A DNA stretch of 64,000 nt from Pseudomonas sp. Irchel s3b2 (GCF_900187445.1 NZ_FYEB01000002.1:523511-587510); one strand, 5' to 3'. Positions 1 through 9,806 are shown, counted from the stretch's first letter. Program-made: numbers and translations. The notes: generated by a model from the sequence alone, not told the origin.

Positions 1-1130
1 ATCGCTGGGTAGAAGAAACCGTGGGCCTCACCCGAACCGCTCGGATAGCGCAGGGTTTGTGGGCGGCTGATCTGCTCGGTGGGCAATGGCGCTATTCCGC
101 CGGCCAGAACCTTGACCTGTCGGGTTTCGCGGTCAATGGCAATCACCGCCGACGAACTGACCGGCGAAGCGGCGATGCAGTAGATGAACTGCTCATCCTG
201 TGCGAGGTGGCGGAAGCGGCTGTAGTCGCCCGTGAAATCGTCACGGGAACCATCGCCATGACAAAGCCCCAGTCGACCAAAACCGCCCTCGGTCCAACTC
301 GCCAGATAAGTGTCTTCGCCCAACGGCAACCAGGTGCAACCACCCAGTTGCCAAGGCGCCGGTCCATGGTCGGCAGCGGCACTCGGGAGCGGATTCAGAC
401 CGTTGGCCGATTCCATCCATGGCTGCCAGAAACCGTCACGATCCGTCAGACAAAATAAACGACCGCTGTCATCGAATCGAGGTTGTTGCAGTGACTCCTG
501 AGCACTATCGCCGGCCACACAGCGCGGTTGCGAAAAGGTGTGATCGCTCTGGCGTTCGGCAACCATCAGGCGAGTCGCGGTCCAGGGTTGATACGGACGA
601 TTCCACTCGATCCAGGCCAGACGTCGACCGTCAGTACTCACGGTCGGAGCCGCGTAGAAGTCGGCACCTTCGGCCAGCAGATGGCGTTGGCCGTCAGCCA
701 GATCGATAGCCACCAGGCGATGTCGATCGCGGTTCTCTTCCACCGCCAGCACTTGCCCGTTGGCGAAGTGCAAATCGCCGTAGCGGCATTCACTTGAAGT
801 CAGCACCTCAGGCGTCTCACCCGTCAGCGATTGCCGGTACAGTTGCTGGTCTGCCTCGTTGACGAAAACAAGCCCGTCATCTGTCAGACAAAACGCACCG
901 CCGCCATATTCGTACACCCGGCTGCGCACGCTAAAGGTGGGCGGCGTCAGGCAACGAGCCTGGCTGTCACGCCACTGCCAGATTCGACAGGCGGCGTCCT
1001 CGGGGCGGTACTCGTTCCAGAACAGGCCATGTTGCCCGACCTGCAGCTCGGCGAAGTCGATGCCGGCCGCCACAGCCCTGGCGGCGCTTAAAGGTTCAGC
1101 TTTTGGCGATAAGGCGTGAGTTTCGTTCAT
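1..1130 (-). CDS. S9-family (prolyl oligopeptidase-like) peptidase downstream of pqqE, C-terminus outside window
   Basis: Partial gene: it opens with ATG at 1130 ([20 protein letters not shown]) and stays open to the window edge, giving about 376 residues. What is visible is the N-terminal beta-propeller-like part (phrases such as FWNEYRP and YEYGGGAF), typical of dipeptidyl or acylaminoacyl peptidases. The Ser-Asp-His catalytic domain would lie further on, outside the window, so activity cannot be judged. The start lies 35 bases inside the 3' end of pqqE, so it is very likely translated from the pqq mRNA. A peptidase of this family follows pqqE in several Pseudomonas. A role in processing PqqA-derived peptide is plausible but is inference from position. 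Confidence 0.8.
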   Translation of the reverse strand, partial: MNETHALSPKAEPLSAARAVAAGIDFAELQVGQHGLFWNEYRPEDAACRIWQWRDSQARCLTPPTFSVRSRVYEYGGGAFCLTDDGLVFVNEADQQLYRQSLTGETPEVLTSSECRYGDLHFANGQVLAVEENRDRHRLVAIDLADGQRHLLAEGADFYAAPTVSTDGRRLAWIEWNRPYQPWTATRLMVAERQSDHTFSQPRCVAGDSAQESLQQPRFDDSGRLFCLTDRDGFWQPWMESANGLNPLPSAAADHGPAPWQLGGCTWLPLGEDTYLASWTEGGFGRLGLCHGDGSRDDFTGDYSRFRHLAQDEQFIYCIAASPVSSSAVIAIDRETRQVKVLAGGIAPLPTEQISRPQTLRYPSGSGEAHGFFYPA

Positions 1131-2238
1131 TGCGAAAGGCCAGTTGTTCAATGGTCTGGGTCGCGTGTTCGGCTTCTTCGCGGGCCTTGAAAATCACGCC
1201 GTGATATTCCGACTTGCTGCACACCGGGTCGGCATTGCTCGCGTCACCCGTGAGCATGAACGCCTGACAGCGGCAGCCGCCGAAGTCTTTTTCTTTCTCG
1301 TCACAGGAACGGCACGGCTCAGGCATCCAGTCATAACCGCGAAAGCGGTTGAAGCCGAACGAGTCGTACCAGATGTGCTGCATGCTGTGGTCGCGCACGT
1401 TGGGAAATTGCACCGGCATCTGTCGGGCGCCATGACAGGGCAGGGCGGTTCCGTCCGGCGTGACTGTCAGAAAAATACTGCCCCAGCCATTCATACAGGC
1501 TTTCGGGCGTTCTTCGTAATAGTCCGGCGTGACGAAAATAAGCTTGCACGGATGCCCTTCAGCTTCCAATGTGGCGCGGTATTCATTGGTGATGCGTTCG
1601 GCGCGAACCAATTGCTCTTTGGTCGGCAGCAGCCCAACCCGATTGAGCTGCGCCCAGCCGTAAAACTGGCACGTCGCGAGTTCAACGAAGTCCGCCTCAA
1701 GGGCGATGCACAGCTCGATGATCCGGTCGATCTTGTCGATATTGTGCCGATGGGTGACGAAGTTCAGCACCATCGGGTAGCCGTGAGCCTTCACCGCGCG
1801 AGCCATTTCGAGTTTTTGCGCGAAGGCCTTTTTTGAGCCGGCCAGCAGGTTGTTCACTTGCTCGTCGCTGGCCTGGAAACTGATCTGGATGTGGTCCAGA
1901 CCGGCCTTCTTGAAATCGCTGATTTTTTGCTCGGTGAGACCGATACCGGAGGTGATCAGGTTGGTGTAGAAACCCAGCTTGCGCGCTTCAAAGATCAGCT
2001 CGGCGAGGTCCTGGCGCACCAACGGCTCACCGCCGGAAAACCCCAGCTGCGCCGCGCCCATCTCCCGGGCTTCGCGGAATACCTTGATCCACTGTTCGGT
2101 GGACAACTCTTTGCCTTGCTCGGCGAAATCCAGCGGATTGGAGCAGTACGGACATTGCAACGGGCAGCGATAGGTGAGCTCGGCCAGCAACCACAGTGGC
2201 AGGCCGATTTCAGGCTTGGGCGGTAACTTGTCTGACAC
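1096..2238 (-). CDS. pqqE: PqqE, radical SAM enzyme crosslinking Glu and Tyr of PqqA
   Basis: Radical SAM/SPASM enzyme that, with the PqqD chaperone, forms the carbon-carbon bond between Glu and Tyr of the PqqA peptide, the first step of PQQ synthesis in the cytoplasm. The radical SAM motif CxxxCxxC is visible as CPLQCPYC (Cys25, 29, 32), followed by SGGEP. The C-terminal SPASM cysteines lie around [17 protein letters not shown]. An open frame runs further upstream, but it only reads the 3' end of pqqD in another frame. I chose GTG at 2238 ([12 protein letters not shown]), 4 bases after the pqqD stop, which gives 380 residues, the usual family length. Confidence 0.96.
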   Translation of the reverse strand: MSDKLPPKPEIGLPLWLLAELTYRCPLQCPYCSNPLDFAEQGKELSTEQWIKVFREAREMGAAQLGFSGGEPLVRQDLAELIFEARKLGFYTNLITSGIGLTEQKISDFKKAGLDHIQISFQASDEQVNNLLAGSKKAFAQKLEMARAVKAHGYPMVLNFVTHRHNIDKIDRIIELCIALEADFVELATCQFYGWAQLNRVGLLPTKEQLVRAERITNEYRATLEAEGHPCKLIFVTPDYYEERPKACMNGWGSIFLTVTPDGTALPCHGARQMPVQFPNVRDHSMQHIWYDSFGFNRFRGYDWMPEPCRSCDEKEKDFGGCRCQAFMLTGDASNADPVCSKSEYHGVIFKAREEAEHATQTIEQLAFRNERNSRLIAKS

Positions 2239-2242
2239 GGAA

Positions 2243-2518
2243 TCAGGCAAGTTCGATCCAGTGCTGAGCACGGGCAACCTCCATGAATTGCTCGATGTCG
2301 TCACCGAGCTCAGGCACGTCGGGAAACTGCGCGCCCAGTTCGGCGATGATCGTCGCGACATCGCGCTGACCATCAATCAAACCGCCAATCAGCGCGGCGC
2401 TGTCGTTGAGTTTGATCATGCCTTCCGGGTAGAGCAGCACATGGCCTTTTTGCGCCGGTTCGTACTGGAAACGGTAGCCGGTGCGCCATGTCGGGGTTTT
2501 GCTGCGATCGAAACTCAT
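2243..2518 (-). CDS. pqqD: PqqD, PqqA-binding chaperone
   Basis: Small RRE-type peptide chaperone (91 residues) that binds the precursor peptide PqqA and presents it to PqqE. The family pattern of a short beta-rich N-terminus followed by helices is seen in [19 protein letters not shown] and in the later [14 protein letters not shown] and [12 protein letters not shown] segments. Its start overlaps the pqqC stop by 4 bases (ATGA) and its stop is 4 bases before the pqqE GTG, so C, D and E are translationally coupled. In some bacteria PqqD is fused to PqqC or PqqE; here it is a separate gene. Confidence 0.96.
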   Translation of the reverse strand: MSFDRSKTPTWRTGYRFQYEPAQKGHVLLYPEGMIKLNDSAALIGGLIDGQRDVATIIAELGAQFPDVPELGDDIEQFMEVARAQHWIELA

Positions 2519-3267
2519 AAGGTAATTCCTTTATGCCAGACCCGCTGTTCGGTCACGCTGTGGTACGGCGGGCGGTTCAGTTCGTAGGCCATGCTCATGG
2601 CATCGAGCATGCTCCAAAGAATGTCCAGTTTGAACTGGAGAATTTCCAGCATGCGCTCCTGGCCTTCCCGCGTAGTGTAATGCTGCAAAGTGATCGCCAG
2701 ACCGTGCTCCACATCCCGGCGCGCCTGGCCCAGACGCGTGCGGAAATATTCGTAACCGGCCGGGTCGATCCACGGGTAATGCTGCGGCCAGCTGTCAAGG
2801 CGCGATTGGTGGATTTGCGGCGCGAACAGCTCGGTCAGCGAACTGCTGGCGGCTTCCTGCCAACGGGCCCGGCGAGCAAAGTTGACGTAGGCGTCGACGG
2901 CGAAACGCACGCCGGGCAGCACCAATTCCTGAGAGCGCAGTTGATCCGGGTCGAGGCCGACCGCTTGCCCGAGACGCAGCCAGGCTTCGATGCCGCCCTC
3001 TTCGCCGGGGGCGCCGTCGTGGTCCAGCAGGCGCTGAATCCACTCGCGACGAATCTCGCGGTCCGGGCAGTTGGCCAGGATAGCGGCGTCCTTGAGCGGG
3101 ATGTTCACCTGATAGTAAAAGCGGTTGGCGACCCAGCCCTGGATCTGCTCGCGCGTCGCCCGGCCTTCATACATCGCCACGTGATACGGGTGATAGATAT
3201 GGTAGTAGGCGCCCTTGGCGCGCAGGGCCGCTTCGAATTCGGCGGGGGACATTGCGGTGTCAGTCAT
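2515..3267 (-). CDS. pqqC: PqqC, pyrroloquinoline-quinone synthase (final oxidation)
   Basis: Cofactor-free oxidase (TenA/heme-oxygenase-like helical fold) that performs the last eight-electron oxidation and ring closure to PQQ. The start was set at ATG 3267 ([15 protein letters not shown]), preceded by GGAG at good spacing. A longer frame to 3342 reads into a REP element and is not used. The result is 250 residues, the normal length. Conserved stretches include [12 protein letters not shown] near the N-terminus, [15 protein letters not shown], and [19 protein letters not shown]. The pqqB-pqqC gap (3268-3394) contains a REP hairpin pair, which may affect mRNA stability within the operon. Confidence 0.96.
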   Translation of the reverse strand: MTDTAMSPAEFEAALRAKGAYYHIYHPYHVAMYEGRATREQIQGWVANRFYYQVNIPLKDAAILANCPDREIRREWIQRLLDHDGAPGEEGGIEAWLRLGQAVGLDPDQLRSQELVLPGVRFAVDAYVNFARRARWQEAASSSLTELFAPQIHQSRLDSWPQHYPWIDPAGYEYFRTRLGQARRDVEHGLAITLQHYTTREGQERMLEILQFKLDILWSMLDAMSMAYELNRPPYHSVTEQRVWHKGITL

Positions 3268-3320
3268 TGCGATTCTCCGGGGTACAACCGGTGGATTTGC
3301 GGCGTCTAATCTGGTGTCTT

Positions 3321-3381
3321 CGCGGGCAAGCCACGCTCCCACAGGAACACGCGATCACTGTGGGAGCGTGGCTTGCCCGCG
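3321..3381. repeat. REP palindrome pair (REPIN) between pqqB and pqqC
   Basis: Two inverted arms, 3321-3344 (cgcgggcaagccacgctccc) and 3358-3381, pair around a 13-base spacer. This belongs to the 'gggagcg(a/t)ggcttgcccgcg' family seen again at 9.7, 24.5, 41.4, 45.7 and 63.1 kb. It sits inside the pqq operon, so the transcript would carry a strong hairpin between pqqB and pqqC. Confidence 0.88.
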
Positions 3382-3394
3382 ATGGGGTCATCCG

Positions 3395-4306
3395 CTACAA
3401 CACAATACTCATGCCGTCATACGCCACTTCAACCTCGCGCCGAACCAGCTCCGCACGCTCCGGCGAATCTTCATCGAGAATCGGGTTGGTGTTGTTGATG
3501 TGGATAAGCACTTTGCGTTGCTTGGGCAGTTGTTCCAGCACTTCCAGCATACCGCCGGGGCCGTACTGCGCCAGGTGGCCCATTTCCCGGCCGGTACGCG
3601 TGCCGACGCCACGACGCTGCATTTCGTCGTCGTCCCACATCGTGCCATCCACCAACAGGCAATCGCTGCTGGCCATGATCTTCATCAGCGATACGTCGAC
3701 CTTGCCCAGGCCCGGTGCGTAGAACAGTTTGCCGCCGGTGTTCAGGTCTTCGACGATCAGACCGATGTTGTCGCCCGGGTGCGGGTCGAAGCGATGCGGC
3801 GAGTACGGTGGGGCGGCACTACGCAAGGGCAGCGGGGTGAAGCGCAGGTTCGGGCAGGCCGGGACGGTGAAGCTCTGGTCGAGTTCGATACGGTTCCAGC
3901 TCAGCCCGCCATTCCAGTGAGTCAGCATGGTGAACAGCGGGAAACCGGTGCTCAGGTCTTCGTGGACCATGTCGGTGCACCAGACCTGATGTGGGCAACC
4001 TTCGCGCAGGCTGAGCAGGCCGGTGGTGTGGTCGATCTGGCTGTCCATCAGGATGATTGCGCTGATGCCGGTGTCACGCAGCGCGCGACCTGGCTGCATT
4101 GGTGCGAAGTTCTGGAGCTGGGCGCGGATGTCCGGCGAAGCATTGCACAGCACCCAGTTCACGCCGTCATCGGAAATCGCGATGGACGACTGGGTACGCG
4201 CCTCGGCCCGCAGGCTGCCGTCACGAAAACCTGCGCAGTTTGCGCAGTTGCAGTTCCACTGGGGGAAACCGCCGCCGGCGGCGGAACCTAGAATCTGGAC
4301 AAACAT
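3395..4306 (-). CDS. pqqB: PqqB, metallo-beta-lactamase-fold protein of PQQ synthesis
   Basis: Metallo-beta-lactamase-fold protein (303 residues) of the PQQ pathway. The literature describes it as an iron-dependent hydroxylase acting on the tyrosine of the excised Glu-Tyr intermediate. The N-terminus [20 protein letters not shown], with the zinc-type CNCANC knuckle, is typical. The usual HxHxDH signature appears as DSQIDHTTG, the altered form characteristic of Pqq[16 protein letters not shown] near the C-terminus is also a family hallmark. A rho-independent-type hairpin lies between pqqA and this gene. Confidence 0.96.
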   Translation of the reverse strand: MFVQILGSAAGGGFPQWNCNCANCAGFRDGSLRAEARTQSSIAISDDGVNWVLCNASPDIRAQLQNFAPMQPGRALRDTGISAIILMDSQIDHTTGLLSLREGCPHQVWCTDMVHEDLSTGFPLFTMLTHWNGGLSWNRIELDQSFTVPACPNLRFTPLPLRSAAPPYSPHRFDPHPGDNIGLIVEDLNTGGKLFYAPGLGKVDVSLMKIMASSDCLLVDGTMWDDDEMQRRGVGTRTGREMGHLAQYGPGGMLEVLEQLPKQRKVLIHINNTNPILDEDSPERAELVRREVEVAYDGMSIVL

Positions 4307-4329
4307 GGCCGCTCCATCATTGAAAGCTG

Positions 4330-4360
4330 AAAATAAAAACGCCCCGGCGAGCCGAGGCGT
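4330..4360 (-). terminator. Hairpin and U-tract between pqqA and pqqB
   Basis: On the minus strand a 10-bp stem (ACGCCTCGGC with GCCGGGGCGT, one G-U pair, 4339-4360) is followed by TTTTTATTTT (4330-4339). It lies 30 bases after the pqqA stop and 24 bases before the pqqB start. The expected effect is partial termination, so that the 24-residue peptide gene is transcribed in excess over the enzymes. Confidence 0.8.
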
Positions 4361-4390
4361 AGCACTGCATTCTCTACCAGACGGCAGAGC

Positions 4391-4465
4391 TTAGCGGCTT
4401 GCGAAGTACATGGTGACTTCGAAGCCGATACGCAGGTCGGTGTAAGCAGGTTTGGACCAGGACAT
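4391..4465 (-). CDS. pqqA: PqqA, 24-residue precursor peptide of PQQ
   Basis: Ribosomally made precursor whose Glu and Tyr side chains become the PQQ skeleton. The 24 codons read MSWSKPAYTDLRIGFEVTMY followed by FASR. Glu16 and Tyr20 form the conserved E-x-x-x-Y pair crosslinked by PqqE. It begins at ATG 4465, with GGAG 9 bases upstream. The gene is too short for ordinary gene finders. It heads the ABCDE set and has its own 156-base upstream gap after pqqF, so its own promoter is likely. In that gap is a perfect 12-base palindrome, CTCCAGCTGGAG, at 4519-4530. Confidence 0.97.
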   Translation of the reverse strand: MSWSKPAYTDLRIGFEVTMYFASR

Positions 4466-4518
4466 AGAAGCGCTCCTTCAGGTGGATGGGACAGTTGAGA
4501 CCTATACATATAGTCCAC

Positions 4519-4530
4519 CTCCAGCTGGAG
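4519..4530. promoter_or_regulatory. 12-base palindrome upstream of pqqA
   Basis: CTCCAGCTGGAG is a perfect palindrome 54 bases upstream of the pqqA start, followed on the minus strand by an AT-rich TATATGTATAGG stretch that could hold a -10 element. It could be an operator or a small mRNA hairpin. No regulator is known to me for this exact site. Confidence 0.3.
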
Positions 4531-4621
4531 ATGTTCAGATAGTTAGGCGGCTATGTTACTCAAAATTACAGAGCGATTGGCCACGAATCTTTGAGAAAGC
4601 TAATTGCAGCCCCGGTAATGA

Positions 4622-7060
4622 TCATTTTGCCACTTGCCAAAGCGTAACAGGGCACGGTCCGTTGGCCAGACCGCGCCATCCACCATCGGCCCGATTCAGT
4701 CGTTGTGCCGCCGCCAGCAAGGCTTCACGGTCGATCATCAGAATCGCCTGAGGCAGATGTTTCAGGTGATCCGACGAGTGGCCGGCCAATTTGGCCTGCC
4801 AGAGCAGTTCGGCGGCTTGGGCGTTGGGCAAAGCAGTGCTGTCGAATTGATCGGCCAGGGCTTGGCGTTGAGCGATGAAGGTCTCTTCATTAATGCTTTC
4901 GATCATCCCTTCCAATTCGCTGAGGAACTGTTTGATGTGCTCCAGCAAATCCAGAGGCGCGACGCTCGGCGATTGCACGCCGAACAGCAGCCCGGTCTGA
5001 CCGTTTATCTGGCGTAGTCCGCTGAATACGGCGTAACCGAGCTGCAGCTCCACCCGCAGGCACTGGTAGAACGGCGCCTGGCATACGTGTGCGAGCAAAC
5101 GCCAGGCGGCCTCATCGGCGATGTCATGGGTTGCTGTCGGACAAAAGAGTAACAGCGCATGTTCGCTGGAGCCGGTATCGACGGAGTTCCAGAGATGCAG
5201 CGACCGAATCGACGGAGACGGCGTCAGTTGACTATCCGCAGTGCCGAGAATACGACTCAAGGAAAGCCCCATTGCTGCTTGTGTCTGGGCAGACAGGCCT
5301 GTCGCGAGGCCATCCCAGCGCGCGCTCGACCAGAGTTGCTGCAACTCATCTGAGGCTTCGGTGTGCTCAAGGCATAGATCAGGCAATGCCTTGAGAAGCT
5401 GTCGAATCGGCATCAACGCAATGGACGCCGGCTCTTCCTGTGAGAAATCGGCATCAGGTTTTGTAAGTTCTTTCAGCGCATGTTCGAGGACTGTCGGCAT
5501 CGGGTCCTGCAGCCCCGTCATTTTCAACAGCCATTCATTGCCTGATGCGCTGAAGGAAAAGTCGACACCGGCCTGACGTGCATCTTCGCGCAACAGCCGC
5601 AGGTTGTTTTCCAGATTCGACTGAAGGCGGCTGTGAGGTGCGAACTCCAGGCGCCAGCGCAGATAAACCGCACCTTCATCCGTGTTATCCGGCAATGCCT
5701 GACTGAACTGCATTGGCGATCGTTCGCGGCGACTGCGCGAGCGATCCTGGGCAAAAGTCCGCAGGCCGCGGTGGGCGCTGGTCTGGCCGCGAATCAATCC
5801 GGCATTCGAGGCTGGAGTCTCGGCGCGCAAAAACGGGTTGGGGGTCGGCAGCTGCCATTGGCCGGTGAAGTTATCCACAGCGCCGATTTGTTTGAGGATT
5901 GCCTTGAGGGCGACAACGCCCTGTTCGGACAGCCAGGCTTCAAGCTGTTCACTGTCTCGTTGGGCCAGTTGCAAGGCGCTGCTGACTTGCTGTTGGCGTT
6001 GCAGCAGGGCTGCATGTTCTTCGCGCAGCTCGGCCCAATCCTGATGGGAGGCAAAGAAGCCCAGCCAATCCAGGAGTCGTTCGTGGATCGCATTGTCCGG
6101 TTGCGTGGCGTGGGCGGGCCGTATGAATTCGATGTGCAGCAAGGCTTGGCCAGCGTAGTGATAGAGCGGCGCGGCTTTCAGGTTGTCTGCTAACCCGGAG
6201 TCTCGCAGCTGCGCCAACAGGCCGCCGGGTTTTGCGGCGTTCAACCAATGGCACAGGAACGCCAGTGCTTCGGGCGATGAGTCGGGCAGCGCTTCGAAGG
6301 TGAACAGCAGATCCAGTCGACGTTCTCCAGCCTGTTGATAACTATTGTCTGAAGAATCCATCAACTGGGCGGGCTTTGTCTGAGGGACTTTCTCGCCAGC
6401 GGTAATGGCAGCGGAAAACGCCTGGGCCATCACCTTCAATTCATCGAGACTCTGTGGGCCAGCCAGACTTAATGTCATCTGCCCGGTCTGGTAAAACCGC
6501 TGATAGAAGCCCTTCAACGCTTGCTGAAATTCGGGCTGCGGCACCGGCAGGCTGTAACGGTTTCCCGCATGAAACGCCCGTAATGGATGAGCCGCCGAAA
6601 GCCCCTCGAATAACGCAAATTGCTGTTGAGCCGTCGCATCCCGCGACCAAGCGACAAATTCGGCATGGAGCACTTCCCGTTCCCGCCGCTGGTCGTCCGG
6701 ATTCATACGCGGATGAGCGAGCATGTCTGACAGACGCTCCAGCCCACCGCTAAACGCCTGAGGCGGCAGTTCGAAAAAGAAATCCGTCGTACGTTCGCTG
6801 GTCCGCGCATTCACCTGCCCGCCATGACCTTGCACGTAGGCCATCAACCCCTGCTCTGCGGGAAAGCGCTCTGTCCCCAGGAACAGCAAATGCTCAAGAA
6901 AGTGCGCCAGCCCCGGCCAGGCCAGTGGCACGTCGTGACTGCCAGCAGCGACCCGCAACGCGGCGGCGCAGCGCTTCAAATCGGGAGCATGACGCAGCGT
7001 CACCCGCAAGCCGTTGGCCAGGGTTTCAGTATGAAGGCGAGGGTGATTCAGCGCAGGCAT
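4622..7060 (-). CDS. pqqF: PqqF, M16-family zinc peptidase of PQQ synthesis
   Basis: Insulinase-type (M16) zinc endopeptidase thought to cleave the crosslinked PqqA peptide and release the Glu-Tyr unit. The inverted zinc motif HxxEH is present as HFLEH in the N-terminal domain, followed by conserved ERTTDFFFELP and REREVLHAEF, which carries the third zinc ligand Glu. With 812 residues it is close to other Pseudomonas PqqF. ATG 7060 (MPALNHPRLHTE) has GGAAG at normal spacing; a GTG two codons upstream is possible. It is separated from davA by only 39 bases and is followed after 156 bases by pqqA. Confidence 0.94.
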   Translation of the reverse strand: MPALNHPRLHTETLANGLRVTLRHAPDLKRCAAALRVAAGSHDVPLAWPGLAHFLEHLLFLGTERFPAEQGLMAYVQGHGGQVNARTSERTTDFFFELPPQAFSGGLERLSDMLAHPRMNPDDQRREREVLHAEFVAWSRDATAQQQFALFEGLSAAHPLRAFHAGNRYSLPVPQPEFQQALKGFYQRFYQTGQMTLSLAGPQSLDELKVMAQAFSAAITAGEKVPQTKPAQLMDSSDNSYQQAGERRLDLLFTFEALPDSSPEALAFLCHWLNAAKPGGLLAQLRDSGLADNLKAAPLYHYAGQALLHIEFIRPAHATQPDNAIHERLLDWLGFFASHQDWAELREEHAALLQRQQQVSSALQLAQRDSEQLEAWLSEQGVVALKAILKQIGAVDNFTGQWQLPTPNPFLRAETPASNAGLIRGQTSAHRGLRTFAQDRSRSRRERSPMQFSQALPDNTDEGAVYLRWRLEFAPHSRLQSNLENNLRLLREDARQAGVDFSFSASGNEWLLKMTGLQDPMPTVLEHALKELTKPDADFSQEEPASIALMPIRQLLKALPDLCLEHTEASDELQQLWSSARWDGLATGLSAQTQAAMGLSLSRILGTADSQLTPSPSIRSLHLWNSVDTGSSEHALLLFCPTATHDIADEAAWRLLAHVCQAPFYQCLRVELQLGYAVFSGLRQINGQTGLLFGVQSPSVAPLDLLEHIKQFLSELEGMIESINEETFIAQRQALADQFDSTALPNAQAAELLWQAKLAGHSSDHLKHLPQAILMIDREALLAAAQRLNRADGGWRGLANGPCPVTLWQVAK

Positions 7061-7099
7061 GAGCACTTCCAGAACAGGAGAAGTGCTAATGCTAGCGGA

Positions 7100-7894
7100 T
7101 TAGGGCTTGTTCAGCTCGCCGTATAGCTCGGGACGGCGATCGAGGAAGTAGCGATTGGCGGCGCGGGAATCGATCATCAGCTGACGATCCAGTTCACCGA
7201 CAATCAGCGCTTCATCAAGTCCGGCCTGGGCGATGCGGCTGCCATCCGGCGCGGCGATGCTGCTTTGGCCGCAATACTGGATGTCGCCTTCGTGCCCGCA
7301 GTAGTTGGCGTAGGCCACATAACACTGGTTTTCGAAGGCCCGGGCACGGACAGTGACGTCGGCGATGAAATCGTAGGGAGTCATGTTCGCCGTCGGCACC
7401 AGAATCAGCTCGGCGCCGGCCAACGCCAGCCGCCGGGCATTTTCCGGGAACTCCAGGTCGTAGCAGATCAAAAAGCCAAGCTTCCAGCCGTTGAGTTCAA
7501 CCAGCGGAAATTCATCCGGCCCGGGGCTGAACATCGAGTGATCAAGGTCGCCGAACAAGTGAGTCTTGCGGTAGTTGCACAACCGCTCGCCATTGGCGTC
7601 GATCAACTGCACGGCGTTGTAGATCTGCCCGTCTTCGGTGCGCTCCGGGTAGCCATACAAAATGGCGATCCCCGTCGCTTTGGCAATGCGCGCGATGTGC
7701 TGCGCCGATTCACCGTTGTGCACCTCCGCCAGTACGTTGACCGCATCGATGCCGATGTTATAGCCGGTGAGGAACATCTCCGGCAGCACCAGCAAGTCTG
7801 CGCCCTTGGCCTCCAGCGCCAGTTGATGCAGTCGTTGCAGATTACCTGCGACATCCAGGGGCAGCGGTGGACATTGGTAAAGGGCTACGCGCAT
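7100..7894 (-). CDS. davA: DavA, 5-aminovaleramide amidohydrolase (nitrilase superfamily)
   Basis: Carbon-nitrogen hydrolase converting 5-aminopentanamide to 5-aminovalerate and ammonia in the lysine delta-aminovalerate pathway. The Glu-Lys-Cys triad is visible: Glu in VLPEMF, Lys in YRKTHLFGD and Cys in FLICYDLEFPE. Its length of 264 residues equals that of P. putida DavA. It starts 12 bases after davB, so the two consecutive enzymes are made together. The same adjacency davB-davA-pqq is known from P. putida. Related nitrilase-superfamily amidases with other substrates exist, but the davB partner decides the call. Confidence 0.93.
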   Translation of the reverse strand: MRVALYQCPPLPLDVAGNLQRLHQLALEAKGADLLVLPEMFLTGYNIGIDAVNVLAEVHNGESAQHIARIAKATGIAILYGYPERTEDGQIYNAVQLIDANGERLCNYRKTHLFGDLDHSMFSPGPDEFPLVELNGWKLGFLICYDLEFPENARRLALAGAELILVPTANMTPYDFIADVTVRARAFENQCYVAYANYCGHEGDIQYCGQSSIAAPDGSRIAQAGLDEALIVGELDRQLMIDSRAANRYFLDRRPELYGELNKP

Positions 7895-7906
7895 TTCGGA
7901 TTCCTC

Positions 7907-9589
7907 TTACTCGGGCAGGGCGATCGGACCGATCTCGTTGAACACATCCCCTGGACCCGGGTTTTCGGCGTGAGTTTCACCGCCGAAGTGTTTCATGATC
8001 CCCCACACCGCGTTGAGAGACGTCTGCACCGCGCCTTCGACCCAGGCCGGCGTCCACGAAACGTCGTCGCCGGCGATGAAAATCCCGCGCTGCTCGGGCG
8101 GCATGTCGTCCTGCATGAAGTGCGCGTACATGCGCTGGTTGTAGCGGTAGTGGCCGGGCAGGGCGCCTTTGAAGGCCCCGAGGAAATGCGGGTCGGCTTC
8201 CCACGACACAGTGATCGGATCGCCGATGATCCGCGCGGCGATGTCGACTTTCGGGTAGATCTTCTTCAACGCGTCCAGCGCTAGCTTCACGCGTTTTTCC
8301 ACCGGGTGCGGGAGCATTTTCAGCGCGTCGCTCATCCACGAGTACGACAGGCAAATCACCCCTGGCTTGTCGTCGCCATTGTCGAACAGATAGGTGCCGC
8401 GGGTCAGGCGATCGGTGAGGGTCATGCTCATCAGGTCGCGACCGGTTTCCGGGTCCTTGTCCTTCCAGAATGGGCGATCGACCATCACGAACGTCTTCGA
8501 CGATTGCATGTAGCGGGTGCGGTCCAGGGCCATCCACATCTTTTGCGAGAACAGGCTTTCGTCGCATTCGATCTGGGTGGTCAGCAGCCAGCTCTGGCAG
8601 GTGGTCAGTACTGCCGCGTATTCACGTGTGTCGCCGTAGTTATCGGTAACGGTAAAACGCCCGTTCGGTGCATGGGCAATTTTTTTCACGCCGGAACGCG
8701 GCGCACCGCTGTGCAGCGAGCTGAGGCTGGTGCCTTCAGGCCAATGCACGCAACGCTCCGGCACATGGCGCCAGATGCCCAGCGGCACCTGCTCCACGCC
8801 GCCGACTACCAAGTGCTGGTGATCATCGCAGTTGGTCATCACCACGCGGAAGATTTCCAGCATCGAGTTGGGGAAGTCCGAGTCCCAGCCGCCAGTACCG
8901 AAGCCGACCTGACCGAACACTTCGCGGTGATGGAACGAGAGCTTGGCGAAGGCTTCGGAGGTGGCGACGAAATCATAGAACGTGCGGTCGTCCCACAGCG
9001 GCACCAAGGTGTTCCACAGTTCCTTGAGGCGCGGCACGTCGCGGTCACGGATCGCTTGCTGGATATCGGAGAACTGCGAGCCGGCTTCCAGAGCATCCGC
9101 CCAGGCGTCAGCAACTTCCTGGAACAGTGCAGGAAGATCCGCCAATTTCTGTGCGTAATGAGTTTTGCCTTCCAGATCGATCACGGTGCTGCCCGACGCA
9201 GGTGTCAGCGGGTTCGGGAAGGGTTTGGTCTGGAGGCCGAGCTTGTCGACATAGTGATAAAAAGCGGTCGACGACACCGGGAAACGCATACCGCCGAGTT
9301 CGGCGATGATGCCTTCAGCGCCATTGAACGCCTGGGAGCGCAGACGGCCGCCCATCTTCGAGGCTTCGTAGACGACGGGTTTGAGTCCCAGCTTCATCAA
9401 TTCGTAGGCGGCCACCAGGCCTGCAATGCCAGCACCGACAATCGCCACTTCGGCGCCGTGATTGTGCGCCGGAATGCTGCCCAGCCCGGCCGGGTGTTCG
9501 ATCCAGTCGTCGAAGGCGAAAGGAAAGTCCGGGCCGAAAACGGTGACCGGTTTTTTACCGTCTGCAGGATGGCGATTGTTCTTGTTCAT
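7907..9589 (-). CDS. davB: DavB, L-lysine 2-monooxygenase (flavin amine oxidase family)
   Basis: FAD-dependent enzyme that oxidatively decarboxylates L-lysine to 5-aminopentanamide, the entry step of the delta-aminovalerate route. The Rossmann dinucleotide motif VGAGIAGLVAAYELMKLG begins near residue 49 and is followed by YEASKMGGRLRS, which is typical of amine oxidases and of tryptophan 2-monooxygenase relatives. A second FAD-contact region, GIFIAGDDVSWTPAWVEGAV, lies near the C-terminus. It has 560 residues, and the start MNKNNRHPADGKKPV resembles P. putida DavB as I remember it. It is the first gene of the davB-davA(-pqqF) run. Confidence 0.93.
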   Translation of the reverse strand: MNKNNRHPADGKKPVTVFGPDFPFAFDDWIEHPAGLGSIPAHNHGAEVAIVGAGIAGLVAAYELMKLGLKPVVYEASKMGGRLRSQAFNGAEGIIAELGGMRFPVSSTAFYHYVDKLGLQTKPFPNPLTPASGSTVIDLEGKTHYAQKLADLPALFQEVADAWADALEAGSQFSDIQQAIRDRDVPRLKELWNTLVPLWDDRTFYDFVATSEAFAKLSFHHREVFGQVGFGTGGWDSDFPNSMLEIFRVVMTNCDDHQHLVVGGVEQVPLGIWRHVPERCVHWPEGTSLSSLHSGAPRSGVKKIAHAPNGRFTVTDNYGDTREYAAVLTTCQSWLLTTQIECDESLFSQKMWMALDRTRYMQSSKTFVMVDRPFWKDKDPETGRDLMSMTLTDRLTRGTYLFDNGDDKPGVICLSYSWMSDALKMLPHPVEKRVKLALDALKKIYPKVDIAARIIGDPITVSWEADPHFLGAFKGALPGHYRYNQRMYAHFMQDDMPPEQRGIFIAGDDVSWTPAWVEGAVQTSLNAVWGIMKHFGGETHAENPGPGDVFNEIGPIALPE

Positions 9590-9743
9590 GGCTGACCTTG
9601 CTGGCGACCTGACGCAGAGTGCGCGTCTGAGTATAGGAAAAGATGGCAGCCATTCTAGAGAGCGTAGAACACGTTAATAAGACGCAATGTGTCGTCGTTT
9701 TGCTAATTGTTTGATCAATACGACGAGGCATCGCTACACATTG

Positions 9744-9769
9744 TGTGGGAGCGAGGCTTGCCCGCGAAG
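9744..9769. repeat. Single REP arm upstream of davB
   Basis: One arm of the 'tgtgggagcgaggcttgcccgcgaag' REP family stands alone in the gap between davB and the Lrp-type gene. No inverted partner is present nearby. It lies in the region where the davB promoter should be. Confidence 0.7.
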
Positions 9770-9806
9770 AGGCCCGACCAGACACCCAAAACCTAATGGC
9801 GGAAAC

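Noticed and set aside
4288..4518. Minus-strand frame of 76 codons overlapping pqqA
   Set aside because: Different frame from pqqA and crosses the pqqA-pqqB terminator; pqqA itself has motif and ribosome-site support.
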